This document shows, piece by piece, positions 25,375-34,315 of a stretch of DNA of 64,000 bases (positions within the stretch are counted from its first letter, which is position 1; every line of letters starts with the position of its first letter). Below the pieces are notes generated by a model that worked only from the letters and a program-made list of their open reading frames with translations, searched no databases and was not told the DNA's origin. The DNA comes from JAGQPD01 sp020426865 (lineage in GTDB: Bacteria > Planctomycetota > Planctomycetia > Pirellulales > Pirellulaceae), in NCBI GenBank assembly GCA_041399065.1, contig JAWKTN010000001.1:496001-560000 (forward strand), written 5' to 3'. A program made the position numbers and the translations under genes.

Positions 25375-26324
25375 GACTCTTCTTTTGATTCTGGATTCTT
25401 GAAAATGTCGAGGAAACGATCTTCGTACTCGGAGAACACGTCGAGCCGGTCGAGTTCGCGCTTCAGTTCGTACGCTTTCGAGCGATCCTGTTCCGCTTGC
25501 TGAAACAGTTGCTCGATCCGCTGCTCGTCTTGTGGGCTCATTCGCTCTTCCTCGGCAGGCTGCACGCCGTATGGATTCTCCGCCTCTTGCTGCGCTTGCT
25601 GTTGCTGTTCGATAGCTTGCTCAATTTGCGCCAAAAGTTTTCCAAGTTGCTGCTCCATCTCGCGGGCTTGCTCGGACAGCTCGGTCAGATCGAGTTCGAT
25701 GTCGGCGATAGTCTTGAAGACTTCGAGTACGGCCAGAGACGCTTTGGGAAACGGCAATTGAGCAAATAGATGCGGCATCTCGCCGAGCAAACAGGTTCCA
25801 CGCAATCCGCTCTCCGCCACAGCGCCGAGCAGCACGCCGTTTAGACCGCCGATGTGGCCGTCCTCCAGGAGTTGCAATTCGAGTTGTCTGAGTTCGGCCA
25901 ACGAATCTTCATCGGTCGTAGCGCCGAAGACCCGCGAGTCATGGGTAGGATGCATTTGGGTCGCCATGGCCGCGAATGTAAAAAGCCGCTCGACGCCTAA
26001 CTCCTCGGCGAACTGGACAATCCGACGGCAGAGCGCGTACTTGCCCGTCGGCGGCTGAGCTTCGCCAATGAACACGACGATATCCCGCTTTTTCCACGGG
26101 TCTTTCCAGACGAAACATCTGCTTCGGGGAAGGTCCCCCGGCCGAATCAAACCGCCCTTGACCTCCACATGATTCAGGTCGAACAGTTCCCGGGCCGAGA
26201 ACTCTGCGAACAAGTGCATTTCCAACTTGGCCATGAGATAGAAGCCGGCGCTGATGGCGACATTGCCCATACCCGGCCAGACGGCAACGAGCCAAGGTTT
26301 TGTCAATGATTGTGCTTGGGACAT
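25371..26324 (-). CDS. PAC2-family protein with coiled-coil tail
   Basis: A 317-residue protein whose first 230 residues form a PAC2 (proteasome-assembly-chaperone-like) domain: WLVAVWPGMGNVAISAGFYL, VVFIGEAQPPTGKYALCRRI, LFTFAAMATQMHP, GLNGVLLGAVAESGLRGTCL LGEMPHLF. A Gln/Glu-rich coiled coil follows (LGKLLAQIEQAIEQQQQAQQ). Bacterial PAC2 proteins are poorly understood; some bind proteasome-related or ATP-grasp partners. It sits between ppsA and the N-ATPase genes with gaps of about 30 bp, so co-expression is near certain. A role in assembling the ATPase or a metabolic complex is only a guess. Confidence 0.85.
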   Translation of the reverse strand: MSQAQSLTKPWLVAVWPGMGNVAISAGFYLMAKLEMHLFAEFSARELFDLNHVEVKGGLIRPGDLPRSRCFVWKDPWKKRDIVVFIGEAQPPTGKYALCRRIVQFAEELGVERLFTFAAMATQMHPTHDSRVFGATTDEDSLAELRQLELQLLEDGHIGGLNGVLLGAVAESGLRGTCLLGEMPHLFAQLPFPKASLAVLEVFKTIADIELDLTELSEQAREMEQQLGKLLAQIEQAIEQQQQAQQEAENPYGVQPAEEERMSPQDEQRIEQLFQQAEQDRSKAYELKRELDRLDVFSEYEDRFLDIFKNPESKEES

Positions 26325-26351
26325 CGGAATTCCTTTGAGTTGTGTCGAATA

Positions 26352-28718
26352 CTACTCAGTCAATCGCCTGATGACCGGAATCACACTGTCAGGATTCAGC
26401 GACATCGAATCGATGCCGCAGTCGACCAGGAATTCGGTGAAGTCGGGATAATCGCTGGGTGCTTGCCCGCAGATACCGACTTTGCAACCTTTCTGATGGG
26501 CCTGCTGGATCACGTCACGGATTGCTTTCTTGACGGCATCGTTTCGCTCGTCGAACAACGCCTTTAACTTCTCCGAGTCGCGATCGACGCCCATGATTAA
26601 CTGCGTCAGGTCGTTGCTGCCGATCGAGAAGCCGTCGTAACGATCGGCGAAGTCCTCGGCGAGGAAGATGTTTGAAGGGATCTCGCACATCATGTAAACC
26701 TGGAGCCCGTTATCGCCTCGTTCCAGGCCATTCTCGGCGAGCACCTCATACACGCGGTCGGCCTCTTCGGGCGAGCGGACAAATGGGATCATCATGATGA
26801 TGTTGTCCAGGCCGATCACTTCGCGAGCCCGCTTGATCGCCCGGCATTCCAAGGCAAAACCATCGCGATAGTCGTCGCTGTAATAGCGCGACGCACCGCG
26901 AAAACCGAGCATCGGGTTCTCCTCTTCCGGCTCGAACTGCTGCCCGCCGACAAGATCGGCGTATTCGTTCGTCTTGAAGTCGCTCATTCGCACCACGGCT
27001 GGTTCCGGATACTGCGAAGCAGCAATGGCGGCGATGCCGCGGGCAAGATGCTCGACAAAGAATTCTGTCTTATCTTCGTAGCCGCGGGTGAGCCGTTCGA
27101 TTTCTCGGCAAGCCTTTCCGTCCTCAAGTTGATCGAAGCGAGTCAGAGCCAGCGGGTGGATCTTGATCGCCCCGTTGATGATGAATTCCATCCGCGCCAG
27201 TCCGATCCCCTTGGCCGGCAACCGCCACCAGCGAAGCGCCGCGCCGGGGCTCGCGATATTCATCATGATTTTCACGGGCGGTTCGCCCAGTCCCTCAAGA
27301 TTGACGTCCTGCTGGTCGAAGTCCAGCTTGCCTTCATAAACGTGGCCCTCTTCACCTTCCGCACAGGAAATCGTGACTTCCTGGTCGTCCTTGAGCACTT
27401 CGGTCCCGTTGCTGGTTCCAACAACTGCCGCTAGTCCCAGCTCGCGGCTGACGATGGCGGCATGGCTGGTGCGGCCGCCGTGGTCGGTGACGATCGCTGC
27501 CGCCCGCTTCATAATCGGCACCCAGTCGGGATCAGTCATCTCCGTGACCAGTACGGCGTCGCCCTGAAACTGATCGATTTCGTCCGGCCCCTGCAGCAAG
27601 CACACCTTGCCCACGGCAATCGCCTGGCCGATCGCCAGACCGCTGACGAGTCGATTTCCTTCTTCCTTCAATGAGTATGATTTCAGCGAAGTGGCTTCCT
27701 TCCGCGACTGGACGGTTTCGGGCCGGGCCTGCACGATAAACAACTCGCCGCTCTCGCCGTCTTTGGCCCATTCCATATCCATCGGCTTGTCGTAGTGGCG
27801 CTCGATCACGGCGGCCCAGCGGGCCAGTTGCAGGATTTCGTCGTCAGAAAGAACGAACTGGCGGCGTTTCTTCTTGGGCGTGTCGACGTTCTTCGTCGTC
27901 TTGTTGCCGCCGGTGGCGTAGACCATCGTCTTTTCTTTCTCGCCGAGCGTTTTCTCGATGATCGGCGCGAGCTTCTCGTTCTCCAGTAGCGGTTTGAAGA
28001 CTCGATACTCGTCGGGATTGACCGTTCCCTGCACGACGTTTTCGCCCAGCCCCCAAGCACCGCTAATCACGACCACGTCTGGAAAGCCACTTTCGGTATC
28101 GATGGAAAACATCACACCTGAACCGGACTTATCGGCACGCACCATCTTTTGCACGCCGACCGACAGGGCGACGTCCAGATGATCGAAACCATGCTCCTGG
28201 CGGTACGCGATCGCGCGGTCGGTAAACAGCGACGCATAGCACTTGCGGCAGGCATCCAGCAGGTCATCTTCGCCCGCGATATTCAGATACGTCTCCTGCT
28301 GTCCGGCGAAGCTGGCTTCGGGAAGGTCCTCCGCCGTGGCGCTGCTGCGCACGGCGACATCATCCGTTTTGTAGCGATCGGCCATTTCGCGGTAGGCGTC
28401 GCGAATTGCCTCGGCGATCTTCTCTGGGAATGCACCGCCGCGGATCATTTGCCGGATTGCCTTGCCGGTTTTGTCGAGCGACTGTTCGTGTTTATCGAGC
28501 TTGTCGAGCTGGCTCTTGAGTCGCTCGTCCAGCTCGTTGGCTTTCAGAAACTCGCGATACGCGTCGGCGGTCGTGGCGAATCCGCCTGGCACGCGCACGC
28601 CCTCTTCTTGGAGCGATTGGATCATTTCGCCTAGCGACGCATTCTTGCCACCGACGACGGGGACGTCATCGTTTGTCAAGTTCTCCAGCCAGCGGACGAA
28701 TTCATTGTTCTTAACCAT
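26352..28718 (-). CDS. ppsA: Phosphoenolpyruvate synthase (pyruvate, water dikinase)
   Basis: A 788-residue enzyme starting at ATG 28718. The ATP-grasp domain begins VPVVGGKNASLGEMIQSL and contains AVRSSATAEDLPEASFAGQQ. The swivelling phosphohistidine domain has DHGGRTSHAAIVSRELGLAA. The C-terminal TIM barrel has SIGSNDLTQL and ends in GICGQAPSD with the acid-base Cys. It interconverts pyruvate + ATP + H2O and PEP + AMP + Pi. Beside pgk, gap and apgM and with no pyruvate kinase gene in the window, it may run toward pyruvate and ATP when AMP and Pi are high, with the nearby adenylate kinase supplying AMP. That direction is inferred. Confidence 0.93.
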   Translation of the reverse strand: MVKNNEFVRWLENLTNDDVPVVGGKNASLGEMIQSLQEEGVRVPGGFATTADAYREFLKANELDERLKSQLDKLDKHEQSLDKTGKAIRQMIRGGAFPEKIAEAIRDAYREMADRYKTDDVAVRSSATAEDLPEASFAGQQETYLNIAGEDDLLDACRKCYASLFTDRAIAYRQEHGFDHLDVALSVGVQKMVRADKSGSGVMFSIDTESGFPDVVVISGAWGLGENVVQGTVNPDEYRVFKPLLENEKLAPIIEKTLGEKEKTMVYATGGNKTTKNVDTPKKKRRQFVLSDDEILQLARWAAVIERHYDKPMDMEWAKDGESGELFIVQARPETVQSRKEATSLKSYSLKEEGNRLVSGLAIGQAIAVGKVCLLQGPDEIDQFQGDAVLVTEMTDPDWVPIMKRAAAIVTDHGGRTSHAAIVSRELGLAAVVGTSNGTEVLKDDQEVTISCAEGEEGHVYEGKLDFDQQDVNLEGLGEPPVKIMMNIASPGAALRWWRLPAKGIGLARMEFIINGAIKIHPLALTRFDQLEDGKACREIERLTRGYEDKTEFFVEHLARGIAAIAASQYPEPAVVRMSDFKTNEYADLVGGQQFEPEEENPMLGFRGASRYYSDDYRDGFALECRAIKRAREVIGLDNIIMMIPFVRSPEEADRVYEVLAENGLERGDNGLQVYMMCEIPSNIFLAEDFADRYDGFSIGSNDLTQLIMGVDRDSEKLKALFDERNDAVKKAIRDVIQQAHQKGCKVGICGQAPSDYPDFTEFLVDCGIDSMSLNPDSVIPVIRRLTE

Positions 28719-28729
28719 GTTCGTGCCTC

Positions 28730-29674
28730 TCATGCCTCGTGGGTGGTTGAATTCGTCATTTCTCTGTAAAGCCGCTCGGTATCCGTCCGGCGGCACAACT
28801 CGGTTCCTTCGGTCATCACGGCGGCCGCGCCGGCAGCGACACCGTAGCGGACAGATTCGACAAGGGGCTTGCCCTTGGATAGGGCGAAAACAATTCCCGC
28901 CACCATGCTGTCGCCTGCCCCAACCTTGCTGCGAATCTTGACCGTCGGGGATCGAATCTGCTGGTGCTCGTCCGCGGTTGTTAAAACCGCCCCGCCAGAA
29001 CCTAACGATGTCACGACGACTTGGACCTTGCCTTCTTCGATCAACGAGCGCGCGACGCCACGAATCTGCGGGTCATCCGCGATCGTGCGGCCGGCCAACT
29101 GCTCCAACTCGTGCATGTTCGGCTTGATCAGAAACAGCGGCGACTGGAGGCCAAGCCGCAACGGCCAGCCACTGGTGTCGAGGATCACGCGGCAAGACGC
29201 CGGCATTGCTTTTGCGATTTGCGCGTAGAGGTTCTCGTCGACATCTGGTGGAAGACTGCCGCTGAGCACCAGGTATTCCGGTGACGGATCGTCGGCCAGC
29301 AAGATATCCAAGACCAACTGAACCTCCTCGTCCGTCAGCGTTGCGCCCGGCAGCCCGAAACGAAACTGCTGCTCGCTCGATTGTTCGAAGACGATCAAGT
29401 TTTCGCGGGTCATCGCCCGAATTTTGATCGGGTAATGTTCGACACCCTCTTCGTCGAGCAACTGCCGGAGCAGTTCTCCGATCGCACCCCCACAGGGCCA
29501 GTAGGTCGCCACTTCGCCACCCAATTCAGCGACGGCTCGCGCTACGTTGATCCCGCCGCCGCCGGGATGAAAAGTCGGCTGGCCGCAGCGCAGCTTGCGC
29601 TCGGCGACGACCTGTTCGACAGAGCAGCTCTTGTCGACCGCCGGATTGAGTGTCACGGTCACAATCTTTGGCAT
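28730..29674 (-). CDS. pfkB: PfkB-family phosphofructokinase
   Basis: A 314-residue ribokinase-fold sugar kinase. The start at 29674 (MPKIVTVTLNPAVDKSC) is preferred over ATG 29698 because it matches family N-termini and has AAAGG upstream. The sugar-binding GGGGINVARAVAELGG motif, ENLIVFEQSSEQQFRFGLPG and catalytic KVGAGDSMVAGIVFALSKG identify the 1-phosphofructokinase/6-phosphofructokinase-2 group. It would phosphorylate fructose-6-phosphate (or tagatose/fructose-1-phosphate) with ATP and feed the adjacent lower glycolysis genes. Confidence 0.88.
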   Translation of the reverse strand: MPKIVTVTLNPAVDKSCSVEQVVAERKLRCGQPTFHPGGGGINVARAVAELGGEVATYWPCGGAIGELLRQLLDEEGVEHYPIKIRAMTRENLIVFEQSSEQQFRFGLPGATLTDEEVQLVLDILLADDPSPEYLVLSGSLPPDVDENLYAQIAKAMPASCRVILDTSGWPLRLGLQSPLFLIKPNMHELEQLAGRTIADDPQIRGVARSLIEEGKVQVVVTSLGSGGAVLTTADEHQQIRSPTVKIRSKVGAGDSMVAGIVFALSKGKPLVESVRYGVAAGAAAVMTEGTELCRRTDTERLYREMTNSTTHEA

Positions 29675-29734
29675 AGCGACTTTGCCTTTATCCTGCATTC
29701 AAAGCAATCTCTGGCGAGATCAGCTAGATGTGCC

Positions 29735-30730
29735 TCACAGCATGCGTCCCATCATTTCGACGGTCCGTTTGGAAAAACCCCAGTCGTTGTCGTACCAGCC
29801 GAGAACCTTCACCAGTGTGCCGTCTTTGACAAACGTGTCGTCGGCGCTGAACTCACAGCTATGCGTGTTGCCGATCACATCGCGCGAAACGATCGGCGCG
29901 GGAGCAATCAGCAAGACGCCCTTCATGGGTCCTTGACTGTTTCGGTGCATTGCGTCGTTCACTTGCTCGATTGTGGTTTCCTTCTCGACGACGCATGTGA
30001 AATCAGCGATCGACCCGCAGGCCAACGGCACGCGCAAGGCCATCCCATCTAGCTTGCCTTGCAAGTCGGGGATCACTTTGCCGATCGCTTCGGCAGCGCC
30101 GGTGCTGGTGGGAATGATGTTCTCGGCGGCCGACCGGGCCCGCCGCAGGTCTTTGTGCGGTCCGTCCAGCAGATTCTGACTTGACGTATAGGCGTGAACG
30201 GTCGTCATTAAACCGCGCAGAATCTTAAACTCGTCGTGCAGCACCTTCGCCATCGGCGCGAGACAGTTCGTCGTGCAACTTTCGATGGAAATGATGTGAT
30301 GCTTGCCGGCGTCGTACTCTTGATCGTTCACACCAATCACGAAGTCGCCGTCCAGCGGCGATTTGCCGGGCGCCGAGATCAGCACTTTTCGGGCGCCGGC
30401 ATCGATGTGCTGCTGGGCTTGTTCACGCTTGCGAAAAACGCCGCTCGATTCCAAGACGACCGCGACACCTTCGTCTTTCCAAGGCAGCTTCGCCGGATCT
30501 TTTTCGGCCGTAATGCGAATCTCGTGATCGTCGATGATAAGTGACGAATCCTTCGCGGTAACCTCGCGGTCCCACACACCGTACGTCGAGTCGTACTTCA
30601 GCAGATGGGCAAGCGTTGCTGGCTCAGCGATGTCATTGACGTGGACGATATCCGGCGATTCTGGGTCTTCCAGACAGATCCGCAAGACCTGGCGACCGAT
30701 ACGTCCGAATCCATTGATGGCGGCCTTCAT
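29735..30730 (-). CDS. gap: Glyceraldehyde-3-phosphate dehydrogenase
   Basis: A 331-residue type I GAPDH: INGFGRIGRQVLRICLE, ISIESCTTNCLAPMAKVLHD with the catalytic Cys, TSSQNLLDGPHKDLRRARSA and KVLGWYDNDWGFSKRTVEM. It oxidises glyceraldehyde-3-phosphate with NAD+. ATG 30730 overlaps the adenylate kinase stop by 4 bp. HVNDIAEPATLAHLLKYDS is the usual adenine-side region. Confidence 0.96.
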   Translation of the reverse strand: MKAAINGFGRIGRQVLRICLEDPESPDIVHVNDIAEPATLAHLLKYDSTYGVWDREVTAKDSSLIIDDHEIRITAEKDPAKLPWKDEGVAVVLESSGVFRKREQAQQHIDAGARKVLISAPGKSPLDGDFVIGVNDQEYDAGKHHIISIESCTTNCLAPMAKVLHDEFKILRGLMTTVHAYTSSQNLLDGPHKDLRRARSAAENIIPTSTGAAEAIGKVIPDLQGKLDGMALRVPLACGSIADFTCVVEKETTIEQVNDAMHRNSQGPMKGVLLIAPAPIVSRDVIGNTHSCEFSADDTFVKDGTLVKVLGWYDNDWGFSKRTVEMMGRML

Positions 30731-31416
30731 AGCTCTCGCTCCTTATGGGTAGGAGTAATGAGGTTCTCAGAGTGATCGGCGAGTCGTGCAGTCACGGCAG
30801 CCGCTTGCATGGAATGCGAGGTCTCACGAGTAACAAGCGATTCAACGATTTCGTGCAACACTCGCAACGGCGAATTGGTCGCATCGACCTTCGTTGCCCT
30901 CTCTCCGCCGTAATGGTCTAGCAGCGGCGCCGTCTGTTCTCGGTACACGTTGAACCGATGGCGTATGACGTCGTCCTGCCGTCCCGCGTCGCGGCCGCGA
31001 ATACGCTCGCTCAAGAGTGATTCGTCGTCACAAGCGAGATAGATGACGCGCTCGACTCGAACATGCGGCCGTAGCAGTTCCACTTGTTCGATATTGCGAG
31101 GTAGTCCGCCGAGGACCAAAACATCACGATGCGGATCGAATCCCGTGGCGGATAGGTCACCCACGTATTGCATCCATACGGAAATGACGAGTTTGGCGGG
31201 CACCAGTTCACCGCTGTGGAGATGCTGCTGAATCTGTCGTCCTGGCTGGGTCTTGGTATCCAGCGATCGCAGGATTTCGCCCATCGAAACGAACCAGTAG
31301 CCAGGCACTTCGCCGAGGTTGCGGCCTTGCGTCCCTTTGCCGCTTCCGGGCGGTCCAAGCAGCACGATCGCTCGATACTTCTTGTCCGTCGCTTGTTGGT
31401 TGTCACTGACTCGCAA
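30727..31416 (-). CDS. adk: Adenylate kinase-like nucleoside monophosphate kinase
   Basis: I place the start at TTG 31416, preceded by GCGAGG at good spacing; the frame extends further up but only overlaps the previous gene. The 229-residue product has P-loop VLLGPPGSGKGTQGRNLG, the NMP-binding region FVSMGEILRS and GELVPAKLVISVW, VLGGLPRNIEQVE, and a short LID (RIRGRDAGRQDDVIRHRF). A tail of about 40 residues after the normal end has no known domain. It equilibrates 2 ADP with ATP + AMP. In this operon it could supply AMP to PEP synthase. Confidence 0.85.
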   Translation of the reverse strand: MRVSDNQQATDKKYRAIVLLGPPGSGKGTQGRNLGEVPGYWFVSMGEILRSLDTKTQPGRQIQQHLHSGELVPAKLVISVWMQYVGDLSATGFDPHRDVLVLGGLPRNIEQVELLRPHVRVERVIYLACDDESLLSERIRGRDAGRQDDVIRHRFNVYREQTAPLLDHYGGERATKVDATNSPLRVLHEIVESLVTRETSHSMQAAAVTARLADHSENLITPTHKEREL

Positions 31417-31442
31417 GATATCCTCGCTTCCGTGAACGAACT

Positions 31443-32318
31443 TCAACACTCGAACAACCGTTTGCCGCGCGCGTACTGGTCGGCGACGTCCAGCAGCATG
31501 ACCAGCGCGTTGGCCATGGCGTCGAAGCGGTATCCATAGCCAACCGGCGAGAAGAATGGCATCCAATACGAGCCGCGGCGGTGCGGGGCGGCCTTGCGGC
31601 CCTTCTCGTAGAGTACTTCGTGGTAAACATCGTCCGGCATCTCATCGCCGTCGGCGAACCAATAGTTCGCTCGGATCAGGTGCTTCAGCCTCGCCACGCG
31701 GTCGTCCAGGTCGTGGTGCGCCGTCTGATGTAAATGGCGGTGCATCGCGCGGAATTCGTTCAGCGCTTGCAGGTAAAGGAGTTGGTCATAAAGGACATAA
31801 CCGCTTTGCAGATACTCGTCGGCCCAGTCGCCTGTGGGCGGGATATACAAGAGCCCCCGTGTGTTGAATTCCCACGTTCCCAGCAGGAAGCGAACCTTTT
31901 CCAACGGCTCGATCATGCGATCAAAAAAAACATCGTCGCCTGTGTGCCGCCAATATTCACCGCAGCAGATGACAAACCAGAGGTCCGCATCGACGCGGCC
32001 GGCGGTCCCACCATAGCTGACGCGCTCCGTCGTCGGATCGACATTGCTGGGGATTTCGCCGTGCGGGCCCTGGTAGCGGGCGAGCGTTTCCAAGCTGAGT
32101 CGGCACTCCTCGATCAAATCGTTCTCTTCGCTCAGCATTGCCGCCAGGCCGATAATCGCGCTGTCGCGTCCCCAGATGCGGCGATAGTTACCTTGCTCGG
32201 TCGGCGTGGCTAGAAAGCCGTGCTTGGTAGAACACTCATGCATCAGTTCGAGCGCGCGACGGTAGCCTTCCTTCGACATATTCGTCTGCTGCTGTTTTTG
32301 CGCGTTACTGTTGCTCAT
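31443..32318 (-). CDS. Six-hairpin glycosidase-like protein, C-terminally truncated
   Basis: A 291-residue protein starting at ATG 32318 (overlapping the phosphatase stop by 4 bp). It has the alpha/alpha-toroid pattern of six-hairpin glycosidases: YRRIWGRDSAIIGLAAML, GEIPSNVDPTTERVSYGG, GRVDADLWFVICCGEYWRHTG, GDWADEYLQSGYVLYDQLLY. Relatives run roughly 100 residues longer; here the protein stops at ADQYARGKRLFEC just before the adk ribosome site, so the last hairpins are lost. The substrate could be a sucrose- or glycogen-type glucoside, given the adjacent sucrose-phosphate phosphatase. Whether the truncated protein is active is unclear. Confidence 0.7.
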   Translation of the reverse strand: MSNSNAQKQQQTNMSKEGYRRALELMHECSTKHGFLATPTEQGNYRRIWGRDSAIIGLAAMLSEENDLIEECRLSLETLARYQGPHGEIPSNVDPTTERVSYGGTAGRVDADLWFVICCGEYWRHTGDDVFFDRMIEPLEKVRFLLGTWEFNTRGLLYIPPTGDWADEYLQSGYVLYDQLLYLQALNEFRAMHRHLHQTAHHDLDDRVARLKHLIRANYWFADGDEMPDDVYHEVLYEKGRKAAPHRRGSYWMPFFSPVGYGYRFDAMANALVMLLDVADQYARGKRLFEC

Positions 32319-33058
32319 GATTCGTTTATCAGCTTCCCGATCCAATGCCGTAAGCCGTCCCGAACGCCGTCGGCCCGTGCGTGGGGCGACAGATACACGC
32401 GGTGTAAGTCTGCATATTGCTTCAGTTGTTCGTGCGCGTTCGATACGACGATCCCGTAGAAATCGTGCTCGAACAGCTTGGCGTCGTTGCCGGAGTTGCC
32501 GGCGACAATGACGTGGTCTTGATCGAAGCCTAACTCGCGAGCGATGAAGGCGGCGGCCGTGCCCTTGTTGACACCTTCCGGAAGAAAGTCCAGGTCGCGG
32601 TCCGAGCTATAGATCACGCTCGCATTGACGCCGGCGTCAAAGAGTTTGGCCTGGATGCGGTCGAGTTGCTCCTGCGAGCCGCCTCGCAGAAAATGGCTCA
32701 CTTTGAAATCGGATTGAAACTTCTCTGGCTGAAGTTTCACATCCGCTTCGTCTGCCAAGATTTCGCGAACCTTTTTCGCGGACCACTTGTTGGAAATCCG
32801 CTCGACCCAATTCTGATTTAGTTCGCCTTCGGGAAAGCTGCGGATTTCGCTCCCCACGCCGCCGATCACGGCGAGCGGTTCTGGCAGAGGCGTCGTCCGA
32901 ACATCGTCTTTGACGGTTTCAAAGAATCGACCCGATGCGTAAACGATCGCAAGCTGTTCTTTCATGTCGGGAAAGAACTCGCTGAAACGACGTAATGCTT
33001 CGCGATCACCCAAGAACGTGTCGTCGAGGTCGCTGATCAACAGTAGTTCCGCAGTCAC
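32315..33058 (-). CDS. Sucrose-phosphate phosphatase-like HAD hydrolase
   Basis: A 247-residue HAD type IIB phosphatase. The GTG start at 33058 has a strong AAAGGAG site. Motif I is LLISDLDDTFLGD, motif II YASGRF, motif III Lys in EGVNKGTAAAF and motif IV GNSGNDAKLFE. The cap (GGVGSEIRSFPEGELNQNWV) matches the sucrose-6-phosphate/mannosyl-3-phosphoglycerate phosphatase group. It would release sucrose or a similar compatible solute from its phosphate. No sucrose-phosphate synthase is in the window. It lies 20 bp from apgM. Confidence 0.83.
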   Translation of the reverse strand: MTAELLLISDLDDTFLGDREALRRFSEFFPDMKEQLAIVYASGRFFETVKDDVRTTPLPEPLAVIGGVGSEIRSFPEGELNQNWVERISNKWSAKKVREILADEADVKLQPEKFQSDFKVSHFLRGGSQEQLDRIQAKLFDAGVNASVIYSSDRDLDFLPEGVNKGTAAAFIARELGFDQDHVIVAGNSGNDAKLFEHDFYGIVVSNAHEQLKQYADLHRVYLSPHARADGVRDGLRHWIGKLINES

Positions 33059-33078
33059 GGTACAATTCTCCTTTGTAC

Positions 33079-34281
33079 TCAGGCTCCGAATTTGTCCAAC
33101 TTGCCGGCATGGGCCAGCGCCAACGGCATCAGGTATTGGGCTTCGAAGTGCCCCAAGCCGCCACACAACGCGTCCCGTTCTCCGAATCGCTCGACTCGAT
33201 CGGGCCGGCAAGTCTTTGCCCACAGCAACACCGGAACTGGGTGCCAACTGTGGCTTCGAAGGCAACTGGGGGTGCTGTGATCGCCAGTGACGACCAGCAC
33301 GTCTGGTTTCTGCTCCACGATCAACGGAATCTGCGAGTCAAGCCAATCGAGGCACTGCACTTTGTGGTCGAAGTCGCCGTCCTCGCCGGCGCTGTCGGTG
33401 TCTTTGTAGTGCAGGAAGAAGTAGTCGTGGAAATCCCAGGACTCGGCCATTTGTCCCATCTGCTGCGATAAGTTCGCGGCGACAGGCACGTCCATGCCCA
33501 ACAATCGCGACAGCCCGCGGTACATCGGATACGTCGCGATGGCGCAGGCTTCCAATCCGTACGCTTCGCGCATCGACGGGATATCCGGCCGCGCCGAGAA
33601 CCCGCGCAGCAAGATCATGTTGGCGGGCGTCTCATCCGCCAGTATCTCTCGCGCTCGGCCGATGAACTGCGTGTAGAGCTGTGCCGTTTTCTCCGAACCA
33701 CGATCGGCCGCTGCCGGCTCACGTGGCGCAACGCCGGTTACGTGCGGATCGGTGTCGCTGATTTTGTCCCCCAAGCCGCTCCCCCGCAGAACGACAGCGA
33801 AGCGATATTCCTTGACATGTTCGACGAGGACTTCCACGTCGTTGAGTTCGATCTGCCGCAACTTGTCGACCAGCCGCTTGCCTTGTTCATCCGAAATGCG
33901 GCCCGCGCGACGGTCCGAGATATCGCCGTCTTTGTCAATCGAGCAGAAGTTGCCGCGTGCTGCGACGTCGCCGTCTTGCAGCTCGAATTCCACGCCCAAC
34001 GCGGACAACACGCCGCGGCCGACACGGTAGCGAAGTGGATCGTAGCCGAACAACGCCAGATGCCCTGGACCGCTGCCGCACGTGATGCCTGGCAAAACAG
34101 GGTGCATCAGGCCGGTTGTACCCTGCCGCGCTAATTCGTCTAGGTTCGGTGTTTGGGCACACTCCAACTCGGACTGTCCCCCGGTTTCCATGGGCAGTCC
34201 GCCCAGACCATCAGCGACGAGCAAGACGATGTTTGACTCCGTCTTTCTGTGCAGCGCTTTCGTTAGCCCCTGCAAATCCAA
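33079..34281 (-). CDS. apgM: Cofactor-independent phosphoglycerate mutase, archaeal type
   Basis: A 400-residue alkaline-phosphatase-superfamily mutase. The N-terminal metal/Ser region is IVLLVADGLGGLPMETGG, followed by QTPNLDELARQGTTGLMHPV and GSGPGHLALFGYDP. The C-terminal metal ligands are in VVTGDHSTPSCLRSHSWHPV PV. It interconverts 3- and 2-phosphoglycerate between the neighbouring pgk and the ppsA step. The apparent start is TTG 34281 with GGGAG upstream. It lies 34 bp after pgk. Confidence 0.93.
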   Translation of the reverse strand: MDLQGLTKALHRKTESNIVLLVADGLGGLPMETGGQSELECAQTPNLDELARQGTTGLMHPVLPGITCGSGPGHLALFGYDPLRYRVGRGVLSALGVEFELQDGDVAARGNFCSIDKDGDISDRRAGRISDEQGKRLVDKLRQIELNDVEVLVEHVKEYRFAVVLRGSGLGDKISDTDPHVTGVAPREPAAADRGSEKTAQLYTQFIGRAREILADETPANMILLRGFSARPDIPSMREAYGLEACAIATYPMYRGLSRLLGMDVPVAANLSQQMGQMAESWDFHDYFFLHYKDTDSAGEDGDFDHKVQCLDWLDSQIPLIVEQKPDVLVVTGDHSTPSCLRSHSWHPVPVLLWAKTCRPDRVERFGERDALCGGLGHFEAQYLMPLALAHAGKLDKFGA

Positions 34282-34315
34282 AATCGTGGCTCCCTCGATG
34301 CGTTAGTAGTGACGG

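Noticed and set aside
29669..29685. TGGCATAGCGACTTTGC as a sigma-54 site
   Set aside because: Wrong strand for its surroundings, inside the pfkB start region, and the spacing is two bases too long.
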